This document shows positions 28,273 through 36,235 of a stretch of DNA of 64,000 nt, one piece after another. A model generated the notes under the pieces. The model was not told the origin of the DNA and did not search any database. It saw only the letters and a program-made list of their open reading frames with translations. This stretch comes from an uncultured Tessaracoccus sp. Its GTDB lineage: Bacteria; Actinomycetota; Actinomycetes; Propionibacteriales; Propionibacteriaceae. The translations under genes were made by a program, and so were the position numbers. The stretch's first letter is position 1; each line of letters opens with the position of its first letter. The stretch spans positions 1 to 64,000 of the forward strand of contig NZ_CAMYPD010000010.1 in assembly GCF_947286155.1 (NCBI RefSeq), read 5' to 3'.

Positions 28273-29159
28273 CTACCTCAACCATGCCTAAGCGCACCTC
28301 GAAGCGCCACGACATTCCCCCTGCGCTGCGTCCGACGCCGAGCGCCAAGACGATCACCTGGATCATCCTCGTTTTCGCGGCCCTGTACTTCCTTCTGCCC
28401 GTGGTCTGGCTCGTGATGGCCGCCACCAAGACCAACAACGATTTGGCGACGTCGTTCGGCTTCTGGTTCGCCGACTTCAACTTGGCCCGCAACTACGAGA
28501 GCCTCCTGTCGTGGACCGGCGGCATGTTCTGGCGGTGGGTCGGAAACTCCATCTTCTATTCCCTGTCGGCGGCTACGCTGGGCTGCCTTATCTCCGTCAT
28601 GGCGGGCTACTCGGTGACGAAGTTCCGCTACCCCGGCCGTCGCATCATGATGGGCACCATCTCCGCCGGGCTGCTCATCCCCGTCTCGATCCTCACGATC
28701 CCGATGTACACCGTCTTCCACGGCTTGGGGCTCACCGACACCGTGTGGGCGATCATCATCCCCTGCTCTGTGCTCCCGTTCGGCGTGTTCCTCGGTATGG
28801 TGTATGCGGAAGCTTCCGTTCCCGACGAGCTCCTCGAGGCCGCGCGCCTCGACGGTTTGAGCGAGTTCCGCATCTTCTTCACGATCGTTCTGCGCCTCCT
28901 GGCACCTGCCATGGTGACGATCTTCCTGTTCATCTTCGTGAACACGTGGAACAACTTCATGTTGCCGTTGATGATGATCTCCAAGCCTGAGCTGAAGCCG
29001 GTCACCCTGGGCCTCTACGGCATGATGAGCTACTTCGCACCCGACAAGGGCGCAGTGATGCTGGGTGCACTGCTCGGCGTCGTGCCGCTCATCATCTTGT
29101 TCCTGACGCTGCAGCGGTACTGGCAGGCAGGACTCGCCGCCGGCGCAGTGAAGGGCTGA
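28269..29159 (+). CDS. Sugar ABC transporter permease (MalG-like)
   Basis: 296 residues from GTG 28269 (an ATG 15 nt later is possible). Six predicted helices; the periplasmic-side loop carries WRWVGNSIFYS. The EAA loop reads ELLEAARLDGLSEFRIFFTIVLRL near residue 190. It is the second half of the CUT1 importer channel. The GTGA overlap couples it to the MalF-like gene, and the GH3 gene follows after 4 bp. Confidence 0.94.
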   Translation: MTTSTMPKRTSKRHDIPPALRPTPSAKTITWIILVFAALYFLLPVVWLVMAATKTNNDLATSFGFWFADFNLARNYESLLSWTGGMFWRWVGNSIFYSLSAATLGCLISVMAGYSVTKFRYPGRRIMMGTISAGLLIPVSILTIPMYTVFHGLGLTDTVWAIIIPCSVLPFGVFLGMVYAEASVPDELLEAARLDGLSEFRIFFTIVLRLLAPAMVTIFLFIFVNTWNNFMLPLMMISKPELKPVTLGLYGMMSYFAPDKGAVMLGALLGVVPLIILFLTLQRYWQAGLAAGAVKG

Positions 29160-29163
29160 TTGC

Positions 29164-31398
29164 ATGACCACAGACGAGGCCCTCGCCACCCTCACCCTCG
29201 CGGAGAAGGTGGCCCTCCTGACCGGTGCGGACTACTGGCATACCAAGGCCTTCCCCGGCGCCGGCGTCGACGCCATCATGCTCACCGATGGCCCGCACGG
29301 CTTGCGGAAACAGGCTGACGCCACAGACCATCTCGGCCTCAATGCCGCACGCCCCGCCACGTGCTTCCCCACCCCCGCATCGCTCGCGTCGACATGGGAC
29401 GAAGAGCTCGTCGAGGAAGTGGGAGCGGCGTTGGGTGCCGAAGCTGCGCATGAGGAGGTGAGCGTGGTGCTCGGCCCGGGGGCAAACATCAAACGTGACC
29501 CCCGGTGTGGACGCAACTTCGAGTACTACTCCGAAGACCCGCTGCTCTCGGGGCGCATCGCTGCTGCGATGATTCGAGGCATCCAGTCGCGTGGCGTTGC
29601 TGCCTGCCTCAAGCACTTCGCTGCCAACAACCAGGAAACAGACCGGCTTCGCATCAGCGCCGACGTGGATGATCGCGCGCTGCGGGAAATCTATCTCGCG
29701 TCCTTCGAGGAAGCCATCGCGGGCGGCCATCCGCGGTGCGTGATGAGCTCTTACAACCGCGTCAACGGCACCTACACGGGCGAGAGCCGTGAACTCCTCA
29801 CTGACGTGCTGCGCGGCGAGTGGGGATTCGACGGTGTCGTGGTCTCCGACTGGGGTGCCGTCTTCGATCGCGTCGCCACGCTGCGCGCGGGGCTCGACTT
29901 AGAGATGCCCTACAGCGGTGGCCACACCGAACAGGAAGTGTTCGACGCGGTCGAACGGGGTGAGCTGGACGCGTCGGTCGTCGATGAGTCGGCCCGACGC
30001 ATGCTGGAACTCATCGCGGCAGTCGCGCATACTGATGCGACGCAGCCCGTGGATTTCGACGCCCACCACCACCTGGGGCGGCGCGCCGCGGCAGCTGGCT
30101 GCGTGCTGTTGCGTAACGAGCCTATGCACGACGGTTCCCCCTTGCTCCCCCTGCGGGCAGGGCAGAACCTCGCCATCATCGGAGAGTTTGCGCGCACCCC
30201 GCGTTACCAAGGTGCCGGAGCGGCCCAGGTGACCCCACGACAGGTCTCGAACATCCTCGATACCCTCGAGGCACGTCGCATTCCCGCGGTGTTCGCACCC
30301 GGCTACCGTATCGATCAACAGCCCGACGAAGCCCTCGTCGCCGAGGCCGTCGCCGTCGCGGAAGGCGCCGACGTGGCCGTGCTGTTCCTCGGCTTAACGC
30401 CGTCCGCCGAGTCGGAAGGCTACGACCGGAGCACGCTCGATCTGCCCGCCGATCAACTCACGCTGCTCGAGGCCGTCGCCGCAGTGAACCCCAGGGTAGT
30501 GGTGGTGCTCGCCAACGGCAGCGTCGTGACGGTCAACGCTTGGCGCGCACTGGCACCGAGCATCCTCGAAGCTTGGCTGGGCGGACAAGCCATGGCGGAA
30601 GGCGTCGTTGATGTGCTGTTCGGTGACGTGTGCCCGTCGGGCAAACTCACCGAGACGATCCCTGAGCGTCTCCAGGACTCACCTTCGTACTTGTCGTTCC
30701 CCGGGGAGCTCGGGCATTCCCGCTACGCCGAGGGCGTGTTCGTGGGCTATCGCGGCCACGATTACCACGACAACCCGGTGGCCTACCCATTCGGATTCGG
30801 GCTGAGCTACACCAGCTTCGACGTAGAGCTGCTGGACGTGCACGTCGAGGGCGCTGGCAGCGCCACCGAAGGACGCTTACTCGTGCGCGTCACCAACACC
30901 GGCCCCGTCCGGGGCGCCGAGGTGGTGCAGCTGTACGTGGGCGAGGTATCCACGACGGTGGCTTGTCCGCCTAAGCAACTGCGGGCCTTCGCGAAGGTGG
31001 AGCTCAACCCGGGCGAAGCGCGTATCGTCGAGCTGCCGCTGCGCGGCCGTGGCTTCGCATTCTGGCATTCGCCGCTCCAGCGCTGGGGGGTTGAAGGCGG
31101 CGACGTCAAGCTCCTTGTGGGCACGAGCTCGCGCCACATCGTGGCGAGCGCGACGGTGACCCTCACCGGCGACGATCTCCGCCAGCCGCTGACACCCATG
31201 TCCACCATCGGAGAGCTGATGGCGAACCCCGTGATCGGCGACGAGATCCGCAAGGTGATCGAAGCGCAGCCCGCGCAGTTCCAGGCTCAAGCGCCCGACA
31301 TTCCTGCGATCACCTTCGTCGATTTCAACATCTTTGATCTTGATCGAGCCGGCCTCACCGAACTACTCGATCGCGCTAATGCCGGGCTTGAACGCTAG
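29164..31398 (+). CDS. Glycoside hydrolase family 3 beta-glycosidase, cytoplasmic
   Basis: Retaining beta-glycosidase (beta-glucosidase-like) that would cleave the imported sugar. 744 residues, no signal peptide. GH3 N-domain: LTDGPHG near 40, KH at 150-151 in CLKHFAANNQE, nucleophile Asp229 in VVVSDWGAV. GH3 C-domain (about 315-545) with ALAPSILEAWLGGQAMAEGV. A fibronectin-III-like domain (about 560-640) holds VTNTGPVRGAEVVQLYVG, followed by a 90-residue tail. Import and intracellular hydrolysis appear linked, being 4 bp after the permease. Exact specificity is not readable. Confidence 0.93.
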   Translation: MTTDEALATLTLAEKVALLTGADYWHTKAFPGAGVDAIMLTDGPHGLRKQADATDHLGLNAARPATCFPTPASLASTWDEELVEEVGAALGAEAAHEEVSVVLGPGANIKRDPRCGRNFEYYSEDPLLSGRIAAAMIRGIQSRGVAACLKHFAANNQETDRLRISADVDDRALREIYLASFEEAIAGGHPRCVMSSYNRVNGTYTGESRELLTDVLRGEWGFDGVVVSDWGAVFDRVATLRAGLDLEMPYSGGHTEQEVFDAVERGELDASVVDESARRMLELIAAVAHTDATQPVDFDAHHHLGRRAAAAGCVLLRNEPMHDGSPLLPLRAGQNLAIIGEFARTPRYQGAGAAQVTPRQVSNILDTLEARRIPAVFAPGYRIDQQPDEALVAEAVAVAEGADVAVLFLGLTPSAESEGYDRSTLDLPADQLTLLEAVAAVNPRVVVVLANGSVVTVNAWRALAPSILEAWLGGQAMAEGVVDVLFGDVCPSGKLTETIPERLQDSPSYLSFPGELGHSRYAEGVFVGYRGHDYHDNPVAYPFGFGLSYTSFDVELLDVHVEGAGSATEGRLLVRVTNTGPVRGAEVVQLYVGEVSTTVACPPKQLRAFAKVELNPGEARIVELPLRGRGFAFWHSPLQRWGVEGGDVKLLVGTSSRHIVASATVTLTGDDLRQPLTPMSTIGELMANPVIGDEIRKVIEAQPAQFQAQAPDIPAITFVDFNIFDLDRAGLTELLDRANAGLER

Positions 31399-31508
31399 CT
31401 AGTGCGGCGGGTGGACGAGGCGTCGCCGGCGGCTCCTCGTTCATCTGTCGTTCACTCGTTCGTCACCATCACGACCCCGGCATCCGGTATCAATGCACTG
31501 TGGGTGTA

Positions 31509-33098
31509 ATGTATCGACGCGCGCTTCGCGCCATCTCGGTTGTCGGCCTGGTACTTGCGCTGCTCCTCGGCAGCGGGTGCTCCCTGCCAAAGGACGAGTC
31601 CAAGACCCTCCGTATCGTCGCCGGGTCTGAGCAAAAGTCCGTACTCGAGCAAGTGGTCGACCCCTGGTGCAAGAACAAGGGTTACCACTGCGAGTGGACG
31701 TTGCTGGGCTCCGTGGATCAGGCTCGGCTGCTGCAATCGGGTTCCGAGGACTACGACGCCTATTGGTTTGCGTCGAGCGTGTTCGCGCAGCTCGGTAACA
31801 GCGACGGCAAGCTGATCGACTTGGAGCCTATGTTCATCACTCCGATCGTCTTCGCAGGCAAGAAACCCGCAATGGAGAAGCTGGGGTTCGCAGGACGCAC
31901 CGACGTCGACATCGAAGAGATCCTCGAGGCTGTCGAAGGCAAGAAAATGAAGGTGTGGACCACCAACCCGACACAGTCCAATTCCGGCGCGACAACGCTG
32001 TTTGCTTTCCTCAACCATTTCGCTGGCAACGGGCCTGGCCAACCCCTCACTATGGAACAGCTCGATTCGAAGCCGGTCGATCAAGGCATCAAACGATTTG
32101 TGCAGGCTATGGACCGCACGCCACCCTCGACGGGCACCATGATGAGCGAGTGCGTGAGCTCCGATGAGTGCGAAACGCTGTTCACCTACGAGGCACTCGT
32201 CATCGAGCACAACAAGCAGCGCGCTGGCGACGATCAGTTCAGACTGGTCTACCCGAAGGGCTCCCTGGCCATCAGCGACGCGCCGCTCGGCTTCCTTCCC
32301 GTCGGCGACAAGAAGGAAGATAAGCGCACCATCTTCACCGAGCTGCAGCAGTACCTCCGCACCGATGACGACGCGCTGCAGAAAATCCGTGACCTCGGCC
32401 GCCGCCCAGCAGACTCGATCGGGCTGACGCTGGACAACCCGGACACGTCCGTGTTCAATCCCGACTGGGGCATCCAAACCGACATCCAGGAGCAGGGCAT
32501 CTCCTACCCAGCGTCGTCAGTCATCGAGGCAGCACTGGATCGCTACCACACGCGCTACCGCCAGCCGGTGAACACCTACTATTGCCTCGATGGTTCCGGC
32601 TCTATGAGCGGGGAACCTTGGGAGGGCGTCCAGAATGCGGCGCACGAAATCTTTGACGTCGAGCGTGCTCGGATTAACCTGCTGCAGACTGGTCCCGACG
32701 ATCGAACGTCGGTAACAGTCTTCAATGAGGGAATCAAGGCCGGGCCGTTCACCGTCGATGGTAACGACCCGTCGGCGCTGAAGCAGCTCGAGCAGGATGT
32801 CCGCACCACCCCTCCGGGTGGTGGCACCAACCTCTACCAGTGCGTCGACCTGGCGGTGAACGACATCAAGGACGACTCCCGCAAGAAGTTGATCGTCGTG
32901 ATGAGCGATGGCGTATCCGATGGCGAGAACCAGGCCACGCTCACCGCTGCGAACAAGGCGGGGATCCCCATCGTCGCAATCGCGTTTGGTGATGCCGACG
33001 AGCGTCAGCTCCAAGCCCTTGCCACTTCCACGGGTGGCGCCTACGTCGACTCCGACGATCTGGTCAAGGCTCTGCGTGAGGCTGCTGGGTACAAGTGA
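31509..33098 (+). CDS. Lipoprotein fusing a solute-binding domain to a VWA domain
   Basis: 529 residues from ATG 31509 (in-frame GTG at 31500 possible; neither has a strong SD). The lipoprotein signal MYRRALRAISVVGLVLALLLGSGC gives Cys24. Residues about 30-310 resemble an SBP_bac_11-type periplasmic binding protein (LRIVAGSEQKS, TTNPTQSNSGATTLFAF). Residues about 350-520 are a von Willebrand factor A domain with an intact MIDAS DGSGS at 361-365, a Thr in PPGGGTNLY and Asp in VMSDGVSDG. It is extracellular and membrane-anchored. The next gene starts within its stop (GTGA). First gene of the TelA operon; no ABC permease accompanies it. Confidence 0.85.
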   Translation: MYRRALRAISVVGLVLALLLGSGCSLPKDESKTLRIVAGSEQKSVLEQVVDPWCKNKGYHCEWTLLGSVDQARLLQSGSEDYDAYWFASSVFAQLGNSDGKLIDLEPMFITPIVFAGKKPAMEKLGFAGRTDVDIEEILEAVEGKKMKVWTTNPTQSNSGATTLFAFLNHFAGNGPGQPLTMEQLDSKPVDQGIKRFVQAMDRTPPSTGTMMSECVSSDECETLFTYEALVIEHNKQRAGDDQFRLVYPKGSLAISDAPLGFLPVGDKKEDKRTIFTELQQYLRTDDDALQKIRDLGRRPADSIGLTLDNPDTSVFNPDWGIQTDIQEQGISYPASSVIEAALDRYHTRYRQPVNTYYCLDGSGSMSGEPWEGVQNAAHEIFDVERARINLLQTGPDDRTSVTVFNEGIKAGPFTVDGNDPSALKQLEQDVRTTPPGGGTNLYQCVDLAVNDIKDDSRKKLIVVMSDGVSDGENQATLTAANKAGIPIVAIAFGDADERQLQALATSTGGAYVDSDDLVKALREAAGYK

Positions 33099-33709
33099 TC
33101 CGCCGTTACGCAACCCCCATCGCGCTGGCGAGTGCCATCGTCATTTACTTCACGCTCTTCCTGCTGTTGGGCAATTCCGACGTACTCCTGCGCATCGCTG
33201 CTCCCGCCGCGTTGGCGGCGATGGGTGCGATAGGTGTGAAATTCATGCTGTCCCGGGACCAGGCCCAGATTGAGGACGACAACTACCGCGACGATGCCAA
33301 GGCGCTCGCGTCGAAGGTCAAGCGCGACATGGCGGAAACGGCTTCGATGGCTGGTGACATCACCGACGCTGAGATCCAGTCGGCACTCAGACGCGCCAGT
33401 CGTACCGTCCCCGAGATGCTCTCCCGCGTCGAGGAGGACCAGCCCAACTCGCTGTATTCGTCGGCGTCCAAGTTCGACGGGCACGTGGCGAGCCTCAAGG
33501 GGGTTGTCGAGTCGTACATCGACATCACGAGACATCCCGACTATTACAAGAACTCCTCGATCCTGCTCGAGCAGGGTAAGCAGGCGATCCTGCGATTCGA
33601 CGAGTTCACCATCGAGACCATGCAATTGTTGACCCAGGGCGACATGGCGGAGTACCAGGCCAATCTGGATACCGTCGCGCCACCCGCGATTCCTAAATTG
33701 GAGGGGTAG
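33095..33709 (+). CDS. XpaC-like membrane protein (5-bromo-4-chloroindolyl phosphate hydrolysis family)
   Basis: 204 residues from GTG 33095. Two hydrophobic helices (about 8-26 and 31-50) are separated by a short turn. A cytoplasmic helical domain follows with DDNYRDDAKALASKVKRDMAETASMAGDI and coiled-coil character. It resembles XpaC/YceG-type proteins that commonly sit next to TelA genes. The biochemical role is unknown despite the historical phosphatase name. It is coupled to the VWA lipoprotein by a 4-bp overlap and abuts the following gene directly (TAG then ATG). Confidence 0.7.
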   Translation: MIRRYATPIALASAIVIYFTLFLLLGNSDVLLRIAAPAALAAMGAIGVKFMLSRDQAQIEDDNYRDDAKALASKVKRDMAETASMAGDITDAEIQSALRRASRTVPEMLSRVEEDQPNSLYSSASKFDGHVASLKGVVESYIDITRHPDYYKNSSILLEQGKQAILRFDEFTIETMQLLTQGDMAEYQANLDTVAPPAIPKLEG

Positions 33710-34825
33710 ATGAAGGGTCGCTTCATCATTGGACTGATCGCTGTCATTGCTGTGCTGGCAGGCGGAACCTGGCTGGTCGTCAACCAGAATTCCGGTCCTC
33801 AGCCGGTGACGATCAACTGTGTGGGCGGATCGGAGAAGTCCGATCTGATGCGAGACCCCGACGTCGTCAAGATCCTCGACAAGAAGTACAACATCACGGT
33901 CAAGTGGACCTCGATGGGATCCTACGATCAGGTGCTGCTCAGCAAGGACGAGATTGAGTCGCGCGGGTTCAACTGCCTGTGGCCATCAAGCGCTTCAGCA
34001 CGAAACGTATTCGAGGCCACGCATGGCGGTGAATTCTCCGACTACCGAGCAGAGACTGTGCTGCAGTCTCCTGAGGTCATCTACGCCGGCCCGCAGGGCA
34101 CCGAGGCGCTGACGAAAGCGGGTCTTGTCACCGAGCAAGACAAACACCACGTCCTCGATTTCAAGGCGCTGCTGAACGAGCACATCGTGCCCAAGAAACA
34201 GTGGCAGGAGCTCCATGCTGGCAAGCTCCGTGGCCCCATCAACGTGTCTTCTACTGACCCGGTGAAGTCCAACTCGGGCTTCACACTGGCGCAGTTGGAA
34301 CTCACGATGCTCGCCTCCGCAGATCCGTACCAGTCACCATCGATCGCCGAAGCGCGGGCCGCATTGCCGACGATGCGCCAGATCTACGACGCGCAGGGCC
34401 TGCAGGCTACGTCGTCGGACAACGGATTCCGTCAATGGCTCACACAAGGCGGCGAATTCTCCGCACCCCTCTATGCCGGCTACGAAAGCCAGAACATCCA
34501 GCAGATGACGGTGGGCGGCAACGCCGAGAGACTCATGAAGAACGTCACCATGCTGTACCCGGATCCAACGGTCTACTCCGACCATCCGATCCTGGCGATC
34601 AACAGCGATGCCCAACGCCTCATCGAGGCGATGAAGGACGAGGAAATCCAGAAGCTCGCATGGACTAAGTACGGCTTCCGGTCGTCGGTAAACGCCGCCT
34701 ACAACGACATGTCCGTCTTCGAAACACTGCCGCTCGCCGAGCAGTTCATCACCGTCCCTGCCCCCAATTCGGAAGTCACCCTCGCGCTGCTGGACTGCCT
34801 CCGCGACCGCAACGCTTGCCAGTGA
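33710..34825 (+). CDS. Membrane-anchored solute-binding-domain protein
   Basis: 371 residues. One N-terminal membrane helix (KGRFIIGLIAVIAVLAGGTWLVV, no lipobox Cys) is followed by an extracellular SBP_bac_11-like domain: VTINCVGGSEKSDL, VSSTDPVKSNSGFTLAQLEL and a C-terminal FRSS...FETLP region. It shares the S/T-x-P-x-x-SNSG ligand-loop pattern with the VWA lipoprotein two genes upstream, so the two domains are likely paralogs. Cys residues are present near residues 40 and 90 and at the C-terminus. It has no permease partner, so a sensing or structural role is more likely than transport (inference). Confidence 0.75.
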   Translation: MKGRFIIGLIAVIAVLAGGTWLVVNQNSGPQPVTINCVGGSEKSDLMRDPDVVKILDKKYNITVKWTSMGSYDQVLLSKDEIESRGFNCLWPSSASARNVFEATHGGEFSDYRAETVLQSPEVIYAGPQGTEALTKAGLVTEQDKHHVLDFKALLNEHIVPKKQWQELHAGKLRGPINVSSTDPVKSNSGFTLAQLELTMLASADPYQSPSIAEARAALPTMRQIYDAQGLQATSSDNGFRQWLTQGGEFSAPLYAGYESQNIQQMTVGGNAERLMKNVTMLYPDPTVYSDHPILAINSDAQRLIEAMKDEEIQKLAWTKYGFRSSVNAAYNDMSVFETLPLAEQFITVPAPNSEVTLALLDCLRDRNACQ

Positions 34826-34836
34826 AGGAGCACACC

Positions 34837-36222
34837 ATGACCGACAACCCGTACGCCGACGCCGAGCCCACCGACGCCCTCGCCATCGACTTCTCTGCGA
34901 TCACCGGCGGCAGCGCACCCGCAAAGGGCACAGCCGACACCATGCTGGCCGAAGCCGCCCACGAGATCGCGCAGGCCCCGTCGCGCGAACTGGAGGTCTC
35001 ACCCGACGAAGCACGGCTACCTGGTCAGGGAGCCGGTGAGTTCTCGTGCATGACGATGCTGAGCCCTGCCCAGCAGCAACAGGCGCAGGAGGCTGCCGTG
35101 CAGCTCATGCCGAAGATGCTCGACAATACCCAGCTGTTGAGCGATTTCGGCAACCAGGCTCTCGAAGGCGTCAACATGCAGGTGGCGCGCATCTTCAAGG
35201 AGATTGGCCCCGTCGAGATCCCCGAGCTGACCAACATGATGCAGCAGATCAACGATTCGATGCGCTCGTTCCGCAAGACGTATGATCCGACGATCCCTCA
35301 GGTGCGCGACGCATTCAACCGGTTCATGGATTCGGTCCGGGGTATCTTTCAGCGCGGTCGCGACATCGTCGAGATGCTGTTCGAAGAGGCCCAGACCGTT
35401 GAGAAGCAGCTCGACCGGATCGCGGGCGAGCTGACCACCCGCCAGCGGGAGATGCGCCGCAATGTGGTGCTGTGCGATGAGCTCTACAAGGCCAACGAAG
35501 AGGCCATCAGCCAGCTCATCGGCACCGTCGCCGTCATGGAGGGTGTGCGCGATCAGGCCGTCGCTGCGCTCGATCAGGCCGTGATCAGCCCCGATGACCC
35601 CAACCATCGCGAGATCGAAGAGCAGCGTTCTCGGCTGTCCGAGTTCGTCTCCGCCATGGAGGTGCGGATCAACGAGTTCCAGCAGCGGTTGTTCGTCGCA
35701 TGGTCGACGAGCCCACAGGTGCGCAACACCCGCTCACTGCACTACGGACTCGGCCAGCGGCTGGCGCTTATGGTCAACCTCACCATTCCGACGATGAAGC
35801 TCACCATCGCGCAGTGGGGTTTGCTCATGCAGGCCGAACAGGCGGCGAAGATGCAGCAGGTGGTGGCCGATGGTGCCAACGAGGTGCTCACCGCCTACGC
35901 GCAGGCTTCAGGGAGAGCGGCTGGCGAAATCTCAAAGACCATCCAGACCCCGACGCTACGCCCAGAGACCATCCTCGAGGTGGCGGTATCGCTCGACGAT
36001 CAGGCAGAGTCGATGATCCAGGCCCTCGAGTACGGGCGCGGCGCCCGACAGGAGGTCGTCGACGCACTGCTCACGGCGCAGGCGTCGATCTCGCAGTCGT
36101 CGAACAAGCTCTCCAACGCGGTAGTCGAGCTGACGAGGCGCGCCGACGAGCCGCTCGAGCTGCCCGCCATCCCCGACATTCCGGTGGCCATCACCGCGCA
36201 GGCGGGGCAAGTCATGCGCTGA
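34837..36222 (+). CDS. TelA-family (toxic anion resistance) protein
   Basis: 461 residues from ATG 34837, set by AAGGAG 7 bp upstream. An acidic disordered N-terminus (1-70) precedes a long alpha-helical TelA/KlaA domain (about 75-430). The domain shows QLLSDFGNQALEGVNMQVARIFKEIG, MDSVRGIFQRGRDIVEMLFEEAQTVEKQLDRIAGELTTRQREM (split here only by reading) and TIPTMKLTIAQWGLLMQAEQAAKMQQ. TelA proteins were named for plasmid tellurite resistance; their mechanism is unknown. Cytoplasmic, last gene of the operon. The stop codon lies in a palindrome shared with parE. Confidence 0.88.
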   Translation: MTDNPYADAEPTDALAIDFSAITGGSAPAKGTADTMLAEAAHEIAQAPSRELEVSPDEARLPGQGAGEFSCMTMLSPAQQQQAQEAAVQLMPKMLDNTQLLSDFGNQALEGVNMQVARIFKEIGPVEIPELTNMMQQINDSMRSFRKTYDPTIPQVRDAFNRFMDSVRGIFQRGRDIVEMLFEEAQTVEKQLDRIAGELTTRQREMRRNVVLCDELYKANEEAISQLIGTVAVMEGVRDQAVAALDQAVISPDDPNHREIEEQRSRLSEFVSAMEVRINEFQQRLFVAWSTSPQVRNTRSLHYGLGQRLALMVNLTIPTMKLTIAQWGLLMQAEQAAKMQQVVADGANEVLTAYAQASGRAAGEISKTIQTPTLRPETILEVAVSLDDQAESMIQALEYGRGARQEVVDALLTAQASISQSSNKLSNAVVELTRRADEPLELPAIPDIPVAITAQAGQVMR

Positions 36223-36235
36223 GGCGCGCGCCTCA
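36220..36235. terminator. Palindrome spanning both stop codons of telA-like and parE
   Basis: TGAGGCGCGCGCCTCA is perfectly self-complementary. Its first three bases are the TelA stop and its last three, on the other strand, the parE stop. As RNA it would form a very tight stem with almost no loop. A termination role is likely but not proven. Confidence 0.45.

Noticed and set aside
31399..31508. Terminator after the GH3 gene
   Set aside because: GAGG...CCTC pairing around 31412-31437 is imperfect with no T-run, so not reported as a feature.
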